A stretch of DNA of 64,000 nucleotides from Takakia lepidozioides (taxonomy: Eukaryota; Streptophyta; Takakiopsida; Takakiales; Takakiaceae): positions 35,569,053-35,633,052 of the forward strand of contig CM060732.1 in the NCBI GenBank assembly GCA_030704615.1, in the 5' to 3' direction. The notes under the pieces were generated by a model, which saw only the letters and a list, made by a program, of their open reading frames with translations, was not told the DNA's origin and ran no database searches. Shown here piece after piece: positions 26,769-38,388 of this stretch; the stretch's first letter is position 1; every line of letters starts with the position of its first letter. Position numbers and translations under genes: made by a program.

Positions 26769-27044
26769 TCAAAAACACCAAAGATGACCGTCATGTTTCC
26801 TATCCATATCTGTCAACATTCTGAATGCCCTGGAATAGTCCGTTTGAGGAGGGAACTCAAAGAAGATATTACCGTCGATGTCTGCAGGAAGGCATGTAAC
26901 GGATTTAATTGCAAACTTGCTGTAGTCCAGCCCAGCCAGCTCCGAGCGATGTCCATCCATGTGAAGCCCTCGCAGAATTTCAAGAATGGATCGAATTGTT
27001 GAGCTCGTGCTGGGAATATGACTCCTTTGTCCGTTGATGTCCAT
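26769..27044 (-). pseudogene. MULE transposase N-terminal fragment, copy 2
   Basis: Ninety-one residues (SILEILRGLHMDGHRSELAG, FAIKSVTCLPADIDGNIFF) nearly identical to the first 90 of the transposase at 8614-10260. It ends at the internal deletion. Confidence 0.8.
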
Positions 27045-27134
27045 TGAGGACTTGCCTGATCTCCAGGATGATCCTCAAACTTCCATGACCTCATCTGAGT
27101 CGGACAGGTTATGAACAACCCGGTTCTCGCTCAT

Positions 27135-27575
27135 TTACATTGATGGGGTCGGCTCTGGATTTACTTCGTTGCGGACTTCTCTCTTTGAGGTACCCAGTCT
27201 CTGATTCGCGGATTGTTTCGTAGAAGGCGCCAGGATAGAATGTGCATTTGGCGGGCAAATGAAGTCCCCAACAGCCCTGTAAATGACGTTGTCCAATGGT
27301 GGTACTCGCCATTCCCTGCTGTCGCCGAAATCATCATGGAGCACAACAATACTTTCGACTACAACTCCGTTTGATTCCTTCCTTTCCTCCTCCAAAAATA
27401 CCGACCCCGGTTTCAGGTGGTATCGAACGCAGAGATATTTCTCCATCACCCGGCAGATCTCCTCTATGCTCGGAAATGTAGCTCTATGCTCGTGAGGAGG
27501 GCAGTACACTATAGCGCTCGGGTTTTCTGCCATGGGAGATGTGCACACAAGACTGCCAGGATGGCGTTCGGGCAA
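27135..27575 (-). pseudogene. MULE transposase N-terminal extension, copy 2
   Basis: A 146-residue open frame (VMEKYLCVRYHLKPGSVFLE, VIYRAVGDFICPPNAHS, TKQSANQRLGTSKREVRNEV). It stays open where copy 1 is frameshifted but is separated from 27044 by two stops. Function of the segment unknown. Confidence 0.6.
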
Positions 27576-27769
27576 GCGCCCTGGGAGAAGGGGGATGCAG
27601 CGAGGGGAAGGAATGCAGGGCCGATTTTTCCTAGTGACGAAGCCTATTCACGAATTCGGGGAGCCCACTCTCCAAAAAATCCACTGTCAGAGTGTTAATG
27701 AACCTTGTCTCCGGAATGTGGCCCCTGGCCTTTGCGCAATAACTGCCAACGGTATGCAGTCAGAAGGTA

Positions 27770-28400
27770 TATGACCAGTGCAGATGCCTTGCGCAAACCA
27801 ATAATTGTGGCGTCTGACAAGAAGCGTGGGGGGCGAGCGTGCAAGCACCTTCTTTATAGACAGAGGGAACTGACAGAGGTGGCATTCCAGTGGGTCTGAT
27901 TGCAAGATTGAGTGTCAGACCCTCGCTGCCAAAAGTCAACATTCAACAAAATGCAACATTGCACAAAAAGTGGAACTTTGGTTCAAAGGAGACATTTTTA
28001 TTAGTAATGAACTGTGACGAGTATGCATGCCCTCACAAACCGAGGGAAGCCAAAAGTATGCATGCAATCCATGCTCAGGTAAGTTGGGAATTTGCTCCCG
28101 TGTTGCACTGTTCTCACCAAGAAGCTGGAACCTCGATTGGCCTCTCAACAAGCTTATGACTGACAGGGTGTCGGTAGGTGAAGACAATGGATGCAGCCCG
28201 TTCGCCTTTGGTGTAGTGGACAACGGTGTCATGTCCTTCGATATATGCTAATCATAAATCGAGATCTTTGCTGTGGAGACTCTGTGTCCATAGGACTCAT
28301 CCTCGTAGCTTATGAGAATGTCCCCATACACTGTTTGCGATGGAATCCTCTCTGGCATGTACGTACACCCCATGCAATCCTCGTAGGCCCACTGGCAGCA
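27770..28400. other. Unmatched sequence between MULE copy 2 gene part and its array
   Basis: No family match with copy 1 and no convincing frame. It may be promoter or 5' exon sequence of the copy 2 lineage. Confidence 0.3.
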
Positions 28401-28404
28401 CCTC

Positions 28405-29445
28405 CGACCGGGTGAAGTCGTCTCGGGGGGAGAGGCTGACACCTGGCCAACATAGATCATCCCCCGGATGGAAAAACGGCGCCGAATTTCCATCCGGGGC
28501 CGGTCAGATGAAGTTGTTTCGGGGGGAGAGGCCGACACCTGGCCGACATAGATCATCCCCCGGATGGAAAAACGGCGCCGAATTTCCATCCGAGGCCGCC
28601 CGGATGAAGTCGTCCCGGGGGAGAGGCCGACACCTGGCCGACAGAGCACATCCCCCGGATGGAAAAACGGCGCCGAATTTCCATCCGAGGCCGCCCGGAT
28701 GAAGTCGGCCCGGGGGAGAGGTTGACACATGGCCGACAGAGAACATCCCCCGGATGGAAAAATGGCGCCGAATTTCCATCCGGGGCCGGTCGGATGAAGT
28801 CGTCTCGAGGTGAGAAGCCGACACCTGGCCGACATAGATCATCCCCCGGATGGAAAAACGGCACTGAATTTCCATCCGGGGCCGGTCGGATGAAGTCGTC
28901 TGAGGGGAGAGGCCGACACCTGGCCGACAGAGAACATCCCCCAGATGGAAAAACGGCGCCGAATTTCCATCCGAGGCCGCCCGGATGAAGTCGTCCCGGG
29001 GGAGAGGCCGACACCTGGCCGACAGAGAACATCCTCTGGATGGAAAAACAGGCCCAAATTTCCATCCGAGGGCGGCCGGGTGAAGTTGATTCGGGGGGAG
29101 AGGCCCGACAGAGATCATTCCCCTGATGAAAAAACGGCGTCGAATTTCCATCCGGGGCCGGTCGGATGAAGTCGTCTCGGGATGAGAGGCCGACACCTGG
29201 CCGACATAGATCATCCCCCGGATGGAAAAACGGCGCCGAATTTCCTTCCGAGGCCGCCCGGATGAAGTTGTCTGGGGGGAGAGGCCGACACCTAGCCTAC
29301 AGAAAACATCCCTCGGATGGAAAAGCGGCGCCGAATTTCCATCCGAGGCCACCCGGATGAAGTCGTCTCGGGGGGATAGGTCGACAGATATCATCTGCAG
29401 GATGGAAAATGGCGCCGAATATCCATCCGTATCGACCTTCATCAA
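28405..29445. repeat. 95-bp GGCGCC tandem array, MULE copy 2
   Basis: About eleven units. Cores lie at 28479, 28574, 28669, 28764, 28860 and 28955, a strict 95-96 bp step. The unit combines GGATGAAGTCGTC, GGGGAGAGGCCGACACCTGG, CCGACATAGATCATCCCCC and AACGGCGCCGAATTTCCATC. Long frames on both strands are artefacts of the period. Confidence 0.93.
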
Positions 29446-29609
29446 CAATTTTCAGTCGTTGTATCAAGTTTTTTCGCGTTTTTTGGTCTCATCAGACACT
29501 AAACTTAGAGTTTTTTTTGCCTCCAGGCCACTTTTTGGCTCGTTATTCCCACCATTGTCGTCCTCTAGAGACAACTACGGTGGCGGTTATCCATCCATAA
29601 GGTGGACCA

Positions 29610-29712
29610 AATTTTCCTGCAGGATGGAAATTCGGCGCCGGTTTTCCATCCAGGGGATGGTCTATGTCGGCCAGGTGTCGGCCTCTCCCCCCGAGACGAC
29701 TTCACCCGGCCG
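29610..29712. repeat. Inverted single unit of the 95-bp repeat
   Basis: After a 165-bp unique spacer, one unit occurs in the opposite orientation (GGCCAGGTGTCGGCCTCTCC), giving the array a fold-back end. A gypsy fragment starts within it. Confidence 0.8.
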
Positions 29713-29714
29713 CC

Positions 29715-30704
29715 CTCGGAGGGCAGCTCACAGTGCAGAAGGCTCTGAGGGTAGGATACTACTGGCCCTCCATGTTCAAAGATGCGCACATGCATGTGCG
29801 AAAATGCGACTCTTGTCAAAGGTACGCCAAGCGAAATAACAGGCTCGGAATGTCGTTAGTCCCACTCTCCCCCTTGCTCCGTTTGAGAAGTGGGGGATCG
29901 ACTATGTAGGGGAAGTGCACCCTGCATCGAGTCGACAAAATCGCTACATCATTATAGCCACTGAGTATCTGACCAAGTGGGCAGAAGCCAAAGCGGTTAA
30001 GAAAGCCAACGCAAAGGTAACCGCCTCTTTCATTTATGAATATATCATTTCCCGATTCGGATGCTCAAAAGAGATAGTGAGTGACAGAGGATCTCACTTC
30101 ATCAACGACATCATCGAGGAAATGATGGTGGCATTCTCCATCAAGCATCACAATGCGACCCCTTATCATCCACAAACGAGTGGGCAGGTGGAGCGCGCCA
30201 ACCAAACCCTATGCAACATTCTCTCCAAGACAATCAGGGAGCACAAAAAGGATTGGGACACCAAGTTAATTTCGGCCTTGTGGGCATTTCGCACAACCCA
30301 TAAGGTAACTACTCGACATACCCCCTTTTCATTGGTTTATGGGGTAGAGTTCATCATGCCAATCGAGACATAAATCCTATCTCTACGATTGGCCATTACC
30401 GAACGATTGGCGACAATCAGAGTCATTAAAGGAACGATTCGAGATGTTGGAAGGACTGGATGAAATCCGGCAAGCAGCAGCTCAGCACATTGAGGTAGTG
30501 CAATGGCGAAGGAATGCTCGCTTCGATTCTAAGCGCAAAAAGAGAATCTTTGATCCATGGATTGTTTCTTTGGAGCCACCAACAATGCTACCCAACACAC
30601 CTGGGAGGGTAGGGCTTTGCACCATGGCAATTGTGAGATTATACCGTTGGCCTAGACCTCAAATATCAAGTCCCAAAGAAAAAGTGAGAAAAAATTTGGT
30701 TTGA
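29715..30704 (+). pseudogene. Ty3/gypsy integrase fragment
   Basis: Starts in the integrase zinc domain (VGYYWPSMFKDAHMHVRKCD, CQRYA). After a one-base shift comes WGIDYVGEVHPASSRQ, which holds the first catalytic Asp. Then follow EIVSDRGSHF (second Asp) and TSGQVERANQTL (Glu), with exactly 35 residues between the last two. After the stop at 30373, sequence such as MLEGLDEIRQAAAQHIEVVQ shows part of the C-terminal region. The RT, LTRs and the rest of the element are missing, so it is a dead fragment. It differs clearly from the integrase of the LTR element at 45714-61081. Confidence 0.85.
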
Positions 30705-30804
30705 CCAAATTAAAACCTAGCTTTATCCAATTTTGCTTGCCTCAAGACCCACCATTTCCAAATCAAAAGTGGAGTGGCTGTGACCCCATTAAATTGCAGG
30801 TCCA

Positions 30805-30822
30805 AGGGTTTAGGGTTGAGGG
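30805..30822 (+). repeat. Telomere repeat at the 3' end of the full PLE-C element
   Basis: AGGGTTTAGGGTTGAGGG. On the minus strand the C-rich run follows the element 3' end. Confidence 0.9.
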
Positions 30823-31623
30823 TGGTCAACAAAGGCTTGCAAAGGTAACAAAAAAGTATAAAAAATACTAGAAAAAGACACAGTAAATTTTAAGGGGGGC
30901 CGGTTCGGACCCAAATACAAATGCAATGGAAACCAAGACAAATGCATACAAAGTGCGCCTATCGTGCCTAAAGGGATGCTATAAGACTATTATGTCTTAT
31001 GCAAGGACTCCCGCCCTCACGAGATAAGGTTCTCTAATTGAAGAATGAGGCACTTTCGCTCTAACCGTAAGCTTTTTTTATGTTTGCTTCTCCTTGTTTA
31101 GTGACAAAAATCTTGCTCACTATGGGCAAGCATGCGCTCAAGGCACTCACAAACATAGGGTCAAGTCTCAACCCCTAGTTGGAAAACTTATATGCCCCAC
31201 CTTCAAAAAGAGGTTCGTACCTCTAAGGAAGAATGGGAGGGATTACCGCATAAGGTCATCGACGAGAAGGTTAGGTCGGCAGAGGCTTGCGCATGCCCAT
31301 AGTCCTCTGATCGCTCGAGATGAACTCGAGGGAGGATCAACCAAGTCCGTTCCGACAGGGGGAACCGTGTAGTCAGGGCTAAATTAGCTTGCCCGGCACG
31401 ATTACCATATACCCCCAGCCACCCTCCCCATTGTAAGCGGTGGCTAAGATGGCGTCAAACGGAAGGCTCTATACGCCCGTGCTTCGGAAAGAAAAAAGGC
31501 CTCGGAAGTATCCAAGGGTTGGGATTCCCCTTGGAGCCGAGCACCCCTTCGATCCAAGTTGCCCGGGCGGGCAAGGACTAGACTCTCGACTTCTCTAAGT
31601 GTGGAGACACAAAAAGAGTTAAG

Positions 31624-31678
31624 GTGTTTTATTCCAAACAAGTTCACTTGATTGCTCAAGCTCATCAGTGAAACACCA
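31624..31678 (-). ncRNA. Degenerate hammerhead ribozyme (PLE-C)
   Basis: Core CTGATGA, stem II CTTGA/TCAAG around GCAA, then GAACTTGTTTGG, where families A and B have GAAACTAGTCTGG: one core A is missing. Stem I pairs TTTCA with TGGAA and further out GGTGTT with AACACC. The position relative to TATA box and 3' end equals that in the other families. Cleavage activity is doubtful. Confidence 0.6.
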
Positions 31679-31710
31679 AGAGATGAAATCCTAAGTGCCA
31701 AGCCTATCCT

Positions 31711-31719
31711 TATATACTA
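31711..31719 (-). promoter_or_regulatory. TATA box upstream of hammerhead (C)
   Basis: AGTATATAAGG on the minus strand, about 40 nt before the ribozyme core. Confidence 0.5.
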
Positions 31720-31919
31720 GAAAAGCACCCTCACTATGTGCAAACGATATGGGATAATTCCCAAGGCAATAATAATGCCACTAAAGCACTAATTTAGCCT
31801 CCAAGTCAAGACTGCTCAATGGTCCAAATTAACTGTTGGAACCCTTTGACTTTAACATCAATACTAGGGCTATCAAAGAGGCAAAATTAATAATGCTAGG
31901 GACATTTGTACTAAAAAAT

Positions 31920-32504
31920 CATCCTATCATTCTAGATTTAACTAGAAATGAACTCAGCTTTCGCGGATTCCTCCAACAAATCATCGCTCGAGGAAGAAAC
32001 CGAAGCTCCGGGACTTGCTGAAGCAACTCGTGGAGTCTAGGGTTTAGGGTGGCCCCCAAGTTCAAGGCTCAAGTGTACGAAGAGTAGTCGAGCTTAAGAA
32101 CAAGGGGGGCCCGTTTACCCTCAACTGCGCGTTGCGTCTGTTGGTCGAGTAGAGCGGATCTGAGGTCGTAGGAGATCTTGGTGAAGCAACTCCGGATGAA
32201 CGCCGCCGAATAACCTTGGGCTCGAAGACGTTTGTAAAACAAAAGTCGCAAATGGTTGAACCCTTGGATGGTGCTTTCTCGTATTACGTACCGTTGGAGC
32301 TCGCCGATGACGAAAGCTTTCTTTTGGTGATGTGGATGCCACGAGGACCAAGGCAAGTATTGATATTTGTTCTGGACCTTTTGATGACATCTAGTAGAGA
32401 GCTGTCGAGTTTGGATGAAGTCGTCTCCTTTGAAGAAGGTGATATCCAAGATGTCGGCGGACGTCGGGCTTATGGCGGTCGTGATTTTGATGCCATCGAA
32501 CATG
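31920..32504 (-). CDS. Penelope-like RT, C-terminal part (family C)
   Basis: Continues the RT from 45596 across the CACTA insertion. It shows SADILDITFFKGDDF, YQYLPWSSWHPHHQKKAFVI and GELQRYVIRESTIQGF, then a stop at 32069 where family E has Gln. Beyond the stop the same frame reads ALNLGATLNP, LHELLQQVPEL and MICWRNPRKLSSFLVKS and ends near 31920. This tail matches the family E C-terminus and resembles the PLE thumb end. No endonuclease follows. Confidence 0.8.
32502..32504 (+). repeat. CACTA target duplication ATG (left)
   Basis: Matched by ATG at 45593-45595; 3-bp duplications are typical of CACTA elements. Confidence 0.85.
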
Positions 32505-32536
32505 CACTAGAAGAAAAAACGGCTTTTTCCACGGCT
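32505..32536 (+). repeat. CACTA left terminal inverted repeat
   Basis: Identical over 32 bp to the right end read inward. Confidence 0.95.
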
Positions 32537-34762
32537 CTGCCATCTCACACCTGGCACATTCCACGGCTTTTATCACGGGTCTGTACACTAAGCCAAGGTG
32601 TGGGTCTAAATATGCCCTAACTGTGGGGTGTCTCACATGTGGTCCACACCCCAGGCAAGAACGGTGTGAAAACAGCCATGAGCGTGGCAGGGGTTGGCTT
32701 AGTTTACATGGCATGTTACACACCTGTGTGAAATGGGAACATACAATTAACAAAAAACACAAGAAATGGGAACATACACAAGAAGGAGCCTGTGGCCTAC
32801 TTTTGGTGCTTTGCAAATTGCAATAAGAGGCTCCGATCTGTTGGCAAGAAGTACTCGTTGCTCCACGATTACTCCCTGTGGTACACATTGACTGGCCTTC
32901 CATGCCCTCTCGGATGAGCACGATGTCATGGTGATCATGGATCGAGGTGAGCGAGGATATACATAGTGTCATTGACATACATCGCAATGTAGATTCATGC
33001 AAAGTAGCTTCCCGCAATCGTCTCATGCATGACGTTTTTGCTTCAGTTTTCAGCGTTGGTACTTGTGACGGTGTGATGGTTTGGGGTGAAGCAGTAGCAA
33101 TGCAGAGACTATCCACATTTCAGCCTGCGTACATTATCCTTTTGGGTTTTGCCTCAAGTTTATGTACTTAACTGGCCTCTCCTGTCAAAAACTGAGTGTC
33201 CCCTGTACGACGTTCAGCTTGCCTCTTGTTATCTACTTCTCAGACCTTTCAACCATACTGCTTATGAATCTGTAATACTTTTGTTTCATGTGTGGTGCAA
33301 CAACTTGGTAATGGGCAGTAAAATTACAAGTGCACATGTGGTGATGTCCACATTCAGAACAAATAACAGCACATCTGGATGGTTGAAGGCATAGCGCCCA
33401 TGAGCTTCCAGCTCTAGCAAGAAAGAGTTTTATTTTCGGAAGGACCAAATAATGTGGGGGGTTGCAAATCCATGCAAAGTACACACCCATAATGTGGACT
33501 GGTAATTGGTGTCTATAACACATAATGGTCTTTGGATTGCTCACCTCAAGCCCCCCATACAAAGTATGTATGTTTTTCAAAGAAAGGTCATCTCTACAAT
33601 TCCAACTCGCAATCATGACAAAGCGGGGTGGTACATGCAGAGGGATGAAGCACCGAATCTCACAAACATGAGAAACAGAGAGAAATCACAAAGCAAAAGA
33701 TCAACTTTGGCTATATATGAATCTGGAATCTCCATGATTCTGAATTCATGGGTTCTGAGGTGCCACATACCTTCTTGTGATTCATGAACATTCTCCTCCA
33801 CCATCACATTGCCTCTAAATTGAGCAATGATAGAAGCCTCATCCCTGTCACAGTGAGGGTTTTTAAACAAGCCAAAAATAGAGTAACCGTGGAACGAGCC
33901 CTCTCTATGAGTAAGTCAAAGCCATCATAAATAGGGCCACATACTGTCATGTGCGGAGGAATTGAACCTGTAGCCAACTGAATGGCTCTGCCCCATGCAT
34001 GGCTCTGCCCATGTGACCTGCAAGCACACAGTCAAAAAAGTGGGGGTTTACGAACTTGCCAAATCCCAAGCATGAACAGAGGGGTCCCATTAGTGGGGAA
34101 GACATGTGAATCAGCATCCACAGTTGCAATGCCCATCAGATCCAACATGTGACTTGTTGTGCAGATTGTCCCCCGACTGCACCAAACCAGAACAAACATT
34201 ATAAAGAAGTACATCCCCAACACATTGCACCCAACCCCCACAATCTGAACACAGGGAAAATAGAGAGGGGGAGGGAGGAGCAGAGGCATCAGAATTCAGT
34301 TCGTAGCTAGAGAGTAAGTAAGGCATGGATGTGGGCAGGGGGGCAGATAGTAGAGAGGTGGAGTAACAACTGAAGCAACACAAAATGCACACATGACGCT
34401 ACTGCCCTTTTACCAGGAATCATCTTCCTCGCTGCTACATTCACAGGGAAAATAACCGCAACAAGTGGATGCTGCAGCACAGGATGTCCGCTGATTTGGG
34501 ACTCAAAATGCGCCTCAGTGTGCCACTCAAAATGTCATATAATGCATATGTCATTTTACCAGGCCAGTTGCTGAAGCACAGGGTGTCCAGTGATTTGGAA
34601 CTGAAAATGTCACTCAGTGTGTCAGTTAAAATGTCAACATGACGCTATTGTCCTTTTACCAGATGTAGTCATCTTCATCGCTACTACTTTCACTACACTC
34701 ATGGTCAGTGTTGCAATCCTCACTATCTCGGTGCCATGGTTCGTCCCTTCGTGGGGGCCTCA
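32537..34762. other. CACTA left subterminal region, no gene
   Basis: AT-rich with short motif repeats near the end (CACACCTGG, AAGGTGTGGG, ACACACCTGTGTG), as expected for subterminal transposase-binding sites. Two similar stretches around 34550-34640 repeat CTGAAGCACAGGGTGTCC-type words. Confidence 0.45.
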
Positions 34763-35662
34763 TCATAGCAATATAGCCATCTCAACTTCGGTAAGGGTCG
34801 TTGAAGGTCCAAATTCTGTGTTGGGATTCACATCCTCCAATGCCTTCGCCACTTGCATCCTTACGCATGACTCATTCTCACCCAAGCTGACACCAGTGAC
34901 ATCATGTACCACGCGCCGTGAGCGCGGCTCCTTCTGAAGTACTACTTTCCAGTTACCAGCGTTGGAGGGCTCATCTGCAAAAAAAACTTGCTCGACTTGC
35001 CATGGAAATGTGAATGGTTCATCTCCCGGTGGCAACATGTGATCGAAGTCCACGAGTAGGAAACCATGCTCATCCTTCTTCATGGTGCGGTTGCGACCTG
35101 TCAAGCTTGCTCTGACCCATTCACATATGAATACTACAAGAGTGACAGCACCATACTGAAGCTGTAAAATTTCATGAACAACACCAACATATTGCAGCTG
35201 GTTCATGACAGGGTTACCATCCACACCCCTTCCCGTTGACTCTTCGGCAAAAATCTGTGCAACCCCAGAGTCGAATGTGACATGGTAATCAACCACACCT
35301 GTTTCCACCACTCTGTAGTGATTTCCGTATGCCCACATAGACCGAAATGAACGAGCAACAAACCCTGGTGGCTTACACAGATGATGAATATTTGCATCAT
35401 ACGCTGCTCCTCTTGAAACAACATTTTGTACTGCCGACTGTATCCACATATGAAAAGCAGGCAAAGGCAACATCTTTTCGGGGTATGGAACGGTGCGTTG
35501 GTGTGCATTTCTCCCTTGGGTGGTGTATGTGGCTCGAAATTCGGCTCTGGCTGATTCTATGGTGGCCTTCTCAATATCATAAAGTCTAGTCATACTCAAT
35601 TCACACTTAGTCAGGACCATAGTATGTACAAAGAGGCTGAGTGAAAATTGAGAATGCGCCAA
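34763..35662 (-). CDS. CACTA transposase gene, DUF4216-like C-terminal part
   Basis: A 299-residue frame with NIHHLCKPPGFVARSFRSMW, VVFICEWVRAS, HGFLLVDFDHMLPPGDEPF and ADEPSNAGNWKVVLQKEPRS. This is the pattern of the DUF4216 domain that follows DUF4218 in plant TNP2 transposases. It is probably a downstream exon of the same gene as 35722-38388. Role unknown; the domain is specific to CACTA proteins. Confidence 0.7.
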   Translation of the reverse strand: MAHSQFSLSLFVHTMVLTKCELSMTRLYDIEKATIESARAEFRATYTTQGRNAHQRTVPYPEKMLPLPAFHMWIQSAVQNVVSRGAAYDANIHHLCKPPGFVARSFRSMWAYGNHYRVVETGVVDYHVTFDSGVAQIFAEESTGRGVDGNPVMNQLQYVGVVHEILQLQYGAVTLVVFICEWVRASLTGRNRTMKKDEHGFLLVDFDHMLPPGDEPFTFPWQVEQVFFADEPSNAGNWKVVLQKEPRSRRVVHDVTGVSLGENESCVRMQVAKALEDVNPNTEFGPSTTLTEVEMAILL

Positions 35663-35721
35663 TTTTGTGTCCGGAAATGGCCCCCAGAGTTAGCATGTGA
35701 AGCCAAATAAATGATGTATAC

Positions 35722-38388
35722 TTACCTCAGAAACGGTCTCATGCACGCCGTGTTGTGAAGCACATAGTCGTGTGCACTAGCCCGAAGCTCAGCCGACAGT
35801 TTCCTTGGAGTTCCAAAGCCCTCTAATATTTCTCCCGCAACACTTTCTTCTTTGTTGCAATCCCAGACCCTTCTATGAGTTTCTGGAAATGCAGCCATGT
35901 ACTCTGTGAGGAGGCCAAGAGCCTCATCAAGAGAATACCTCCTGGCCATGCAACCTTCTGGCCGGGCATAGCTCTTCACATATCCCTTCAAATTTTTCAT
36001 GTACCTCTTGATGGGGTACATCCAACGCGAACTAACAGGACCACAAACCTCCAATTCATTCACAAGGTGTAGCACAAGGTGGGTCATGAGATCAAAGAAT
36101 GAGGGGGGAAACTCTTTCTCCAACAAACAAAGCGTTACAACCACATCCTCCTTCAGGGCTGGTAGTTCCTCGGGATCCACTGTTTTCATGCACAATGGTA
36201 GTCATGACTCTTCATGTGTGAAAGCTTGTTCTTAGCAATATGCTGCTTAAATGAAGCACCATACCCTGTCAGTGTCTTTAGAGCACCCAAAGTTGCATAG
36301 AAGGTAGTAGTTTCCTGTCGATTCAACACGTAAGGAGCCTGCGGCTTCACCAACTTCCTGCCATCTCCGGGGTGGGGTTTTAACCATAAGTGAGGTCGTA
36401 TGCCCTCATTCTCCATGTCCTTCCTGCTCTTTACTGTGTCCTTTTCCCCCAATATGGTGCGCAATATGTTTTCAGAAAGGTATATCAACAAATCCTGCAA
36501 TCATGGAACCACCATCAATATGGTATACTTTGATGGTAAAGCCAAGAGATGACATCTTAATAATGGGAAAAAAGAAGAAACCAGCCTTGCATGCTGCAGA
36601 CAGTATCCAGAGAGACAAAAGCCAGACATTTTCATGGAAACAACCATATTGCTGCTACATGTGCCATACATAGGCGACTCCAAACTTGCTTCATGCAATT
36701 TGCATTAGGCTGAAATCTAAGTCGTGTGTGTGATCCTTACAACTGTATCCATGCAACTATGAAATCAGCCCTGCCGACAAACAAACAATGAAGACATACC
36801 CACCTTCCAATATGGCAGGTTCCAAAGGATCGACCTTCGCTTCATGCCATGGGATTTGGCAGGGCACACATTCCGGCGACGGCTGCCAAATGTTTCCATG
36901 AACCTCTCGTTTTCCTCCGCATTTTGGAGCTGATCCACAGTGGATACTTGGGGGGGGGGGGGGGGGTGGTCTGTGATCGGAGGCTCCATTGAAGTGGTTG
37001 CGATTGCGTCTATATGGATGGCCTGCTGGTAAGAATTTTCTGTGCCCCTGGTACACCATTTTGCTCAGTGCACTGGAGTGCCTGGCATCAAGATTGGGCC
37101 CGCACACGGGACAAGCCTTGTAGCCCCCAACTGCACACCCTGCTAGCATGGCATATGCAGGATAGTCATGTACTGACCACATCAGAATGGCTCTCATGAC
37201 AAAGGTCCTTGATCCTTCATTGCCAGATGCATCATTAGCCCTAACACCTTCCCACAACATGGTCAGCTCATCCACCAGAGGCTGCAAGAACACATCCGCA
37301 TTGGTCTTCTTCACGGATGTCGGCCCTGGAATTAAAAGTGTCAACATCATAAAAAAAGGCTTTGTGCTCAGCCAAGGAGGAAGGTTGTAGTTCATGAGGA
37401 AGACTGGCCACGTAGACCATTTTGTTGATTTATTACCAAAGGGATTGATACCATCCCATGCCAGACCTAGTCGCAAGTTGCGAGGTTCAGCTGCAAAAGC
37501 AGACCATGTATCGTCAATGTATTTCCATGCAAGGCTGTCAGGCGGGTGTCTCATCTTCCCATCTTGACTTAGGTTCTCCATGTGCCACACCATAAGCTTA
37601 GATATCTCCTTGCACTTGTACATGCGCTGCAGCCGGGGAATCAAGGGGAAATGCCGCAAGACCTTCTGTGGAACCAACGTCTTCATGCCAGGGATGTACC
37701 GAGGCGCCCCACATTTAGGGCAAGATGGTGCATCCTGCAGATCTCCCCTGTATAGCACACATCCCTTCTCACAAGCATGGATGCTATCGTAATTAAGCCC
37801 AGCTTTTGTTATAAGTTTCTTCACTTCGTAATGAGATTTGGGCAAAAAGTTCCCTTTAGGCAATAGATGTCCGTGAAAAAGTTTCAGAAGCTCATCCATT
37901 GCTGTGTTTGTGACACCATGAGTAGCACTAACATTGAGCAAAAGCAACGTCGCACTCAAGCAGCTGGTGGGGCAGCCAACATACAGAGGTGTGGTTGCTT
38001 GATGCTGAAATTGGAAAGCAGCACCGTCATCCCCATCCCCATGACTTTGTCCATCATGATGGCGCTCGTCTTCTCCAAGCCCTTCATCCTCATTAATGGT
38101 GCTTTGCACATTATCTGCAACTGCAAATGTTTCCTGCAACATGCGAATGATGTCGACGTCGGGGTCTAGATTCTCTCCACCACGAATAGGAATAGGGCTA
38201 ATCTGTCTTTCCACATCATCCTCAGGGGGGCTACGTTCTTCCACAAAGTCTTCGTCTTCGGAGTCGACACTCTCCACCTGCATGTTCACCTGCAAACTAT
38301 AAGAGTATAGTCTTGTCCAAAATGTAACATGTTGCATAAAACAGGGAATCTCCAAATTGACCGTGCTAGTTTCCATACAGTGGTCCAC
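35722..38388 (-). CDS. TNP2-type transposase (CACTA), with DUF4218
   Basis: First block 36757-38388: CPKCGAPRYI, LMVWHMENLSQDGKMRHPPD, SLAWKYIDDTW, NLRLGLAWDGINPFGNKS, YNLPPWLSTKPFFMMLTLL, IPGPTSVKKTNADVFLQPL and ACPVC, the ordered landmarks of the transposase_21 domain. A poly-G/C run at about 36952-36966 shifts the frame; the continuation shows RRSILWNLPYWKV. A second exon (36186-36500) reads DGRKLVKPQAPYVLNRQETT and LSHMKSHDYHC. DUF4218 (35722-36195) reads CLLEKEFPPSFFDLMTHLVL and SSRWMYPIKRYMKNLKGYV. The enzyme cuts and moves the CACTA element. The domain set is nearly complete, but frameshifts make activity doubtful. Confidence 0.85.

Larger units (their letters stand above)
26700..29712. 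mobile_element. Second MULE-like copy, internally deleted
   Basis: 26700-26776 matches 7791-7857. The sequence then jumps to the equivalent of 9997, so about 2.1 kb including the SWIM end and catalytic core is missing. Homology then runs to about 27766 (copy 1: 10979). After 600 bp of unmatched sequence comes a 95-bp GGCGCC array. No terminal repeats or target duplication were found: the left end meets telomere repeat and the right end meets a gypsy fragment. It is non-autonomous and truncated. Confidence 0.75.

Noticed and set aside
28405-29445. CRISPR-like array
   Set aside because: Whole units repeat without unique spacers, in a eukaryotic transposon context.
28248-29448. A 314-residue minus-strand frame and companions
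   Set aside because: Artefact of the 95-bp tandem array; no composition or domain of a real protein.
32039-32050. TAGGGTTTAGGGT as a telomere junction
   Set aside because: It aligns with the family E RT C-terminus (LNP codons). The element 3' end is at 30823.
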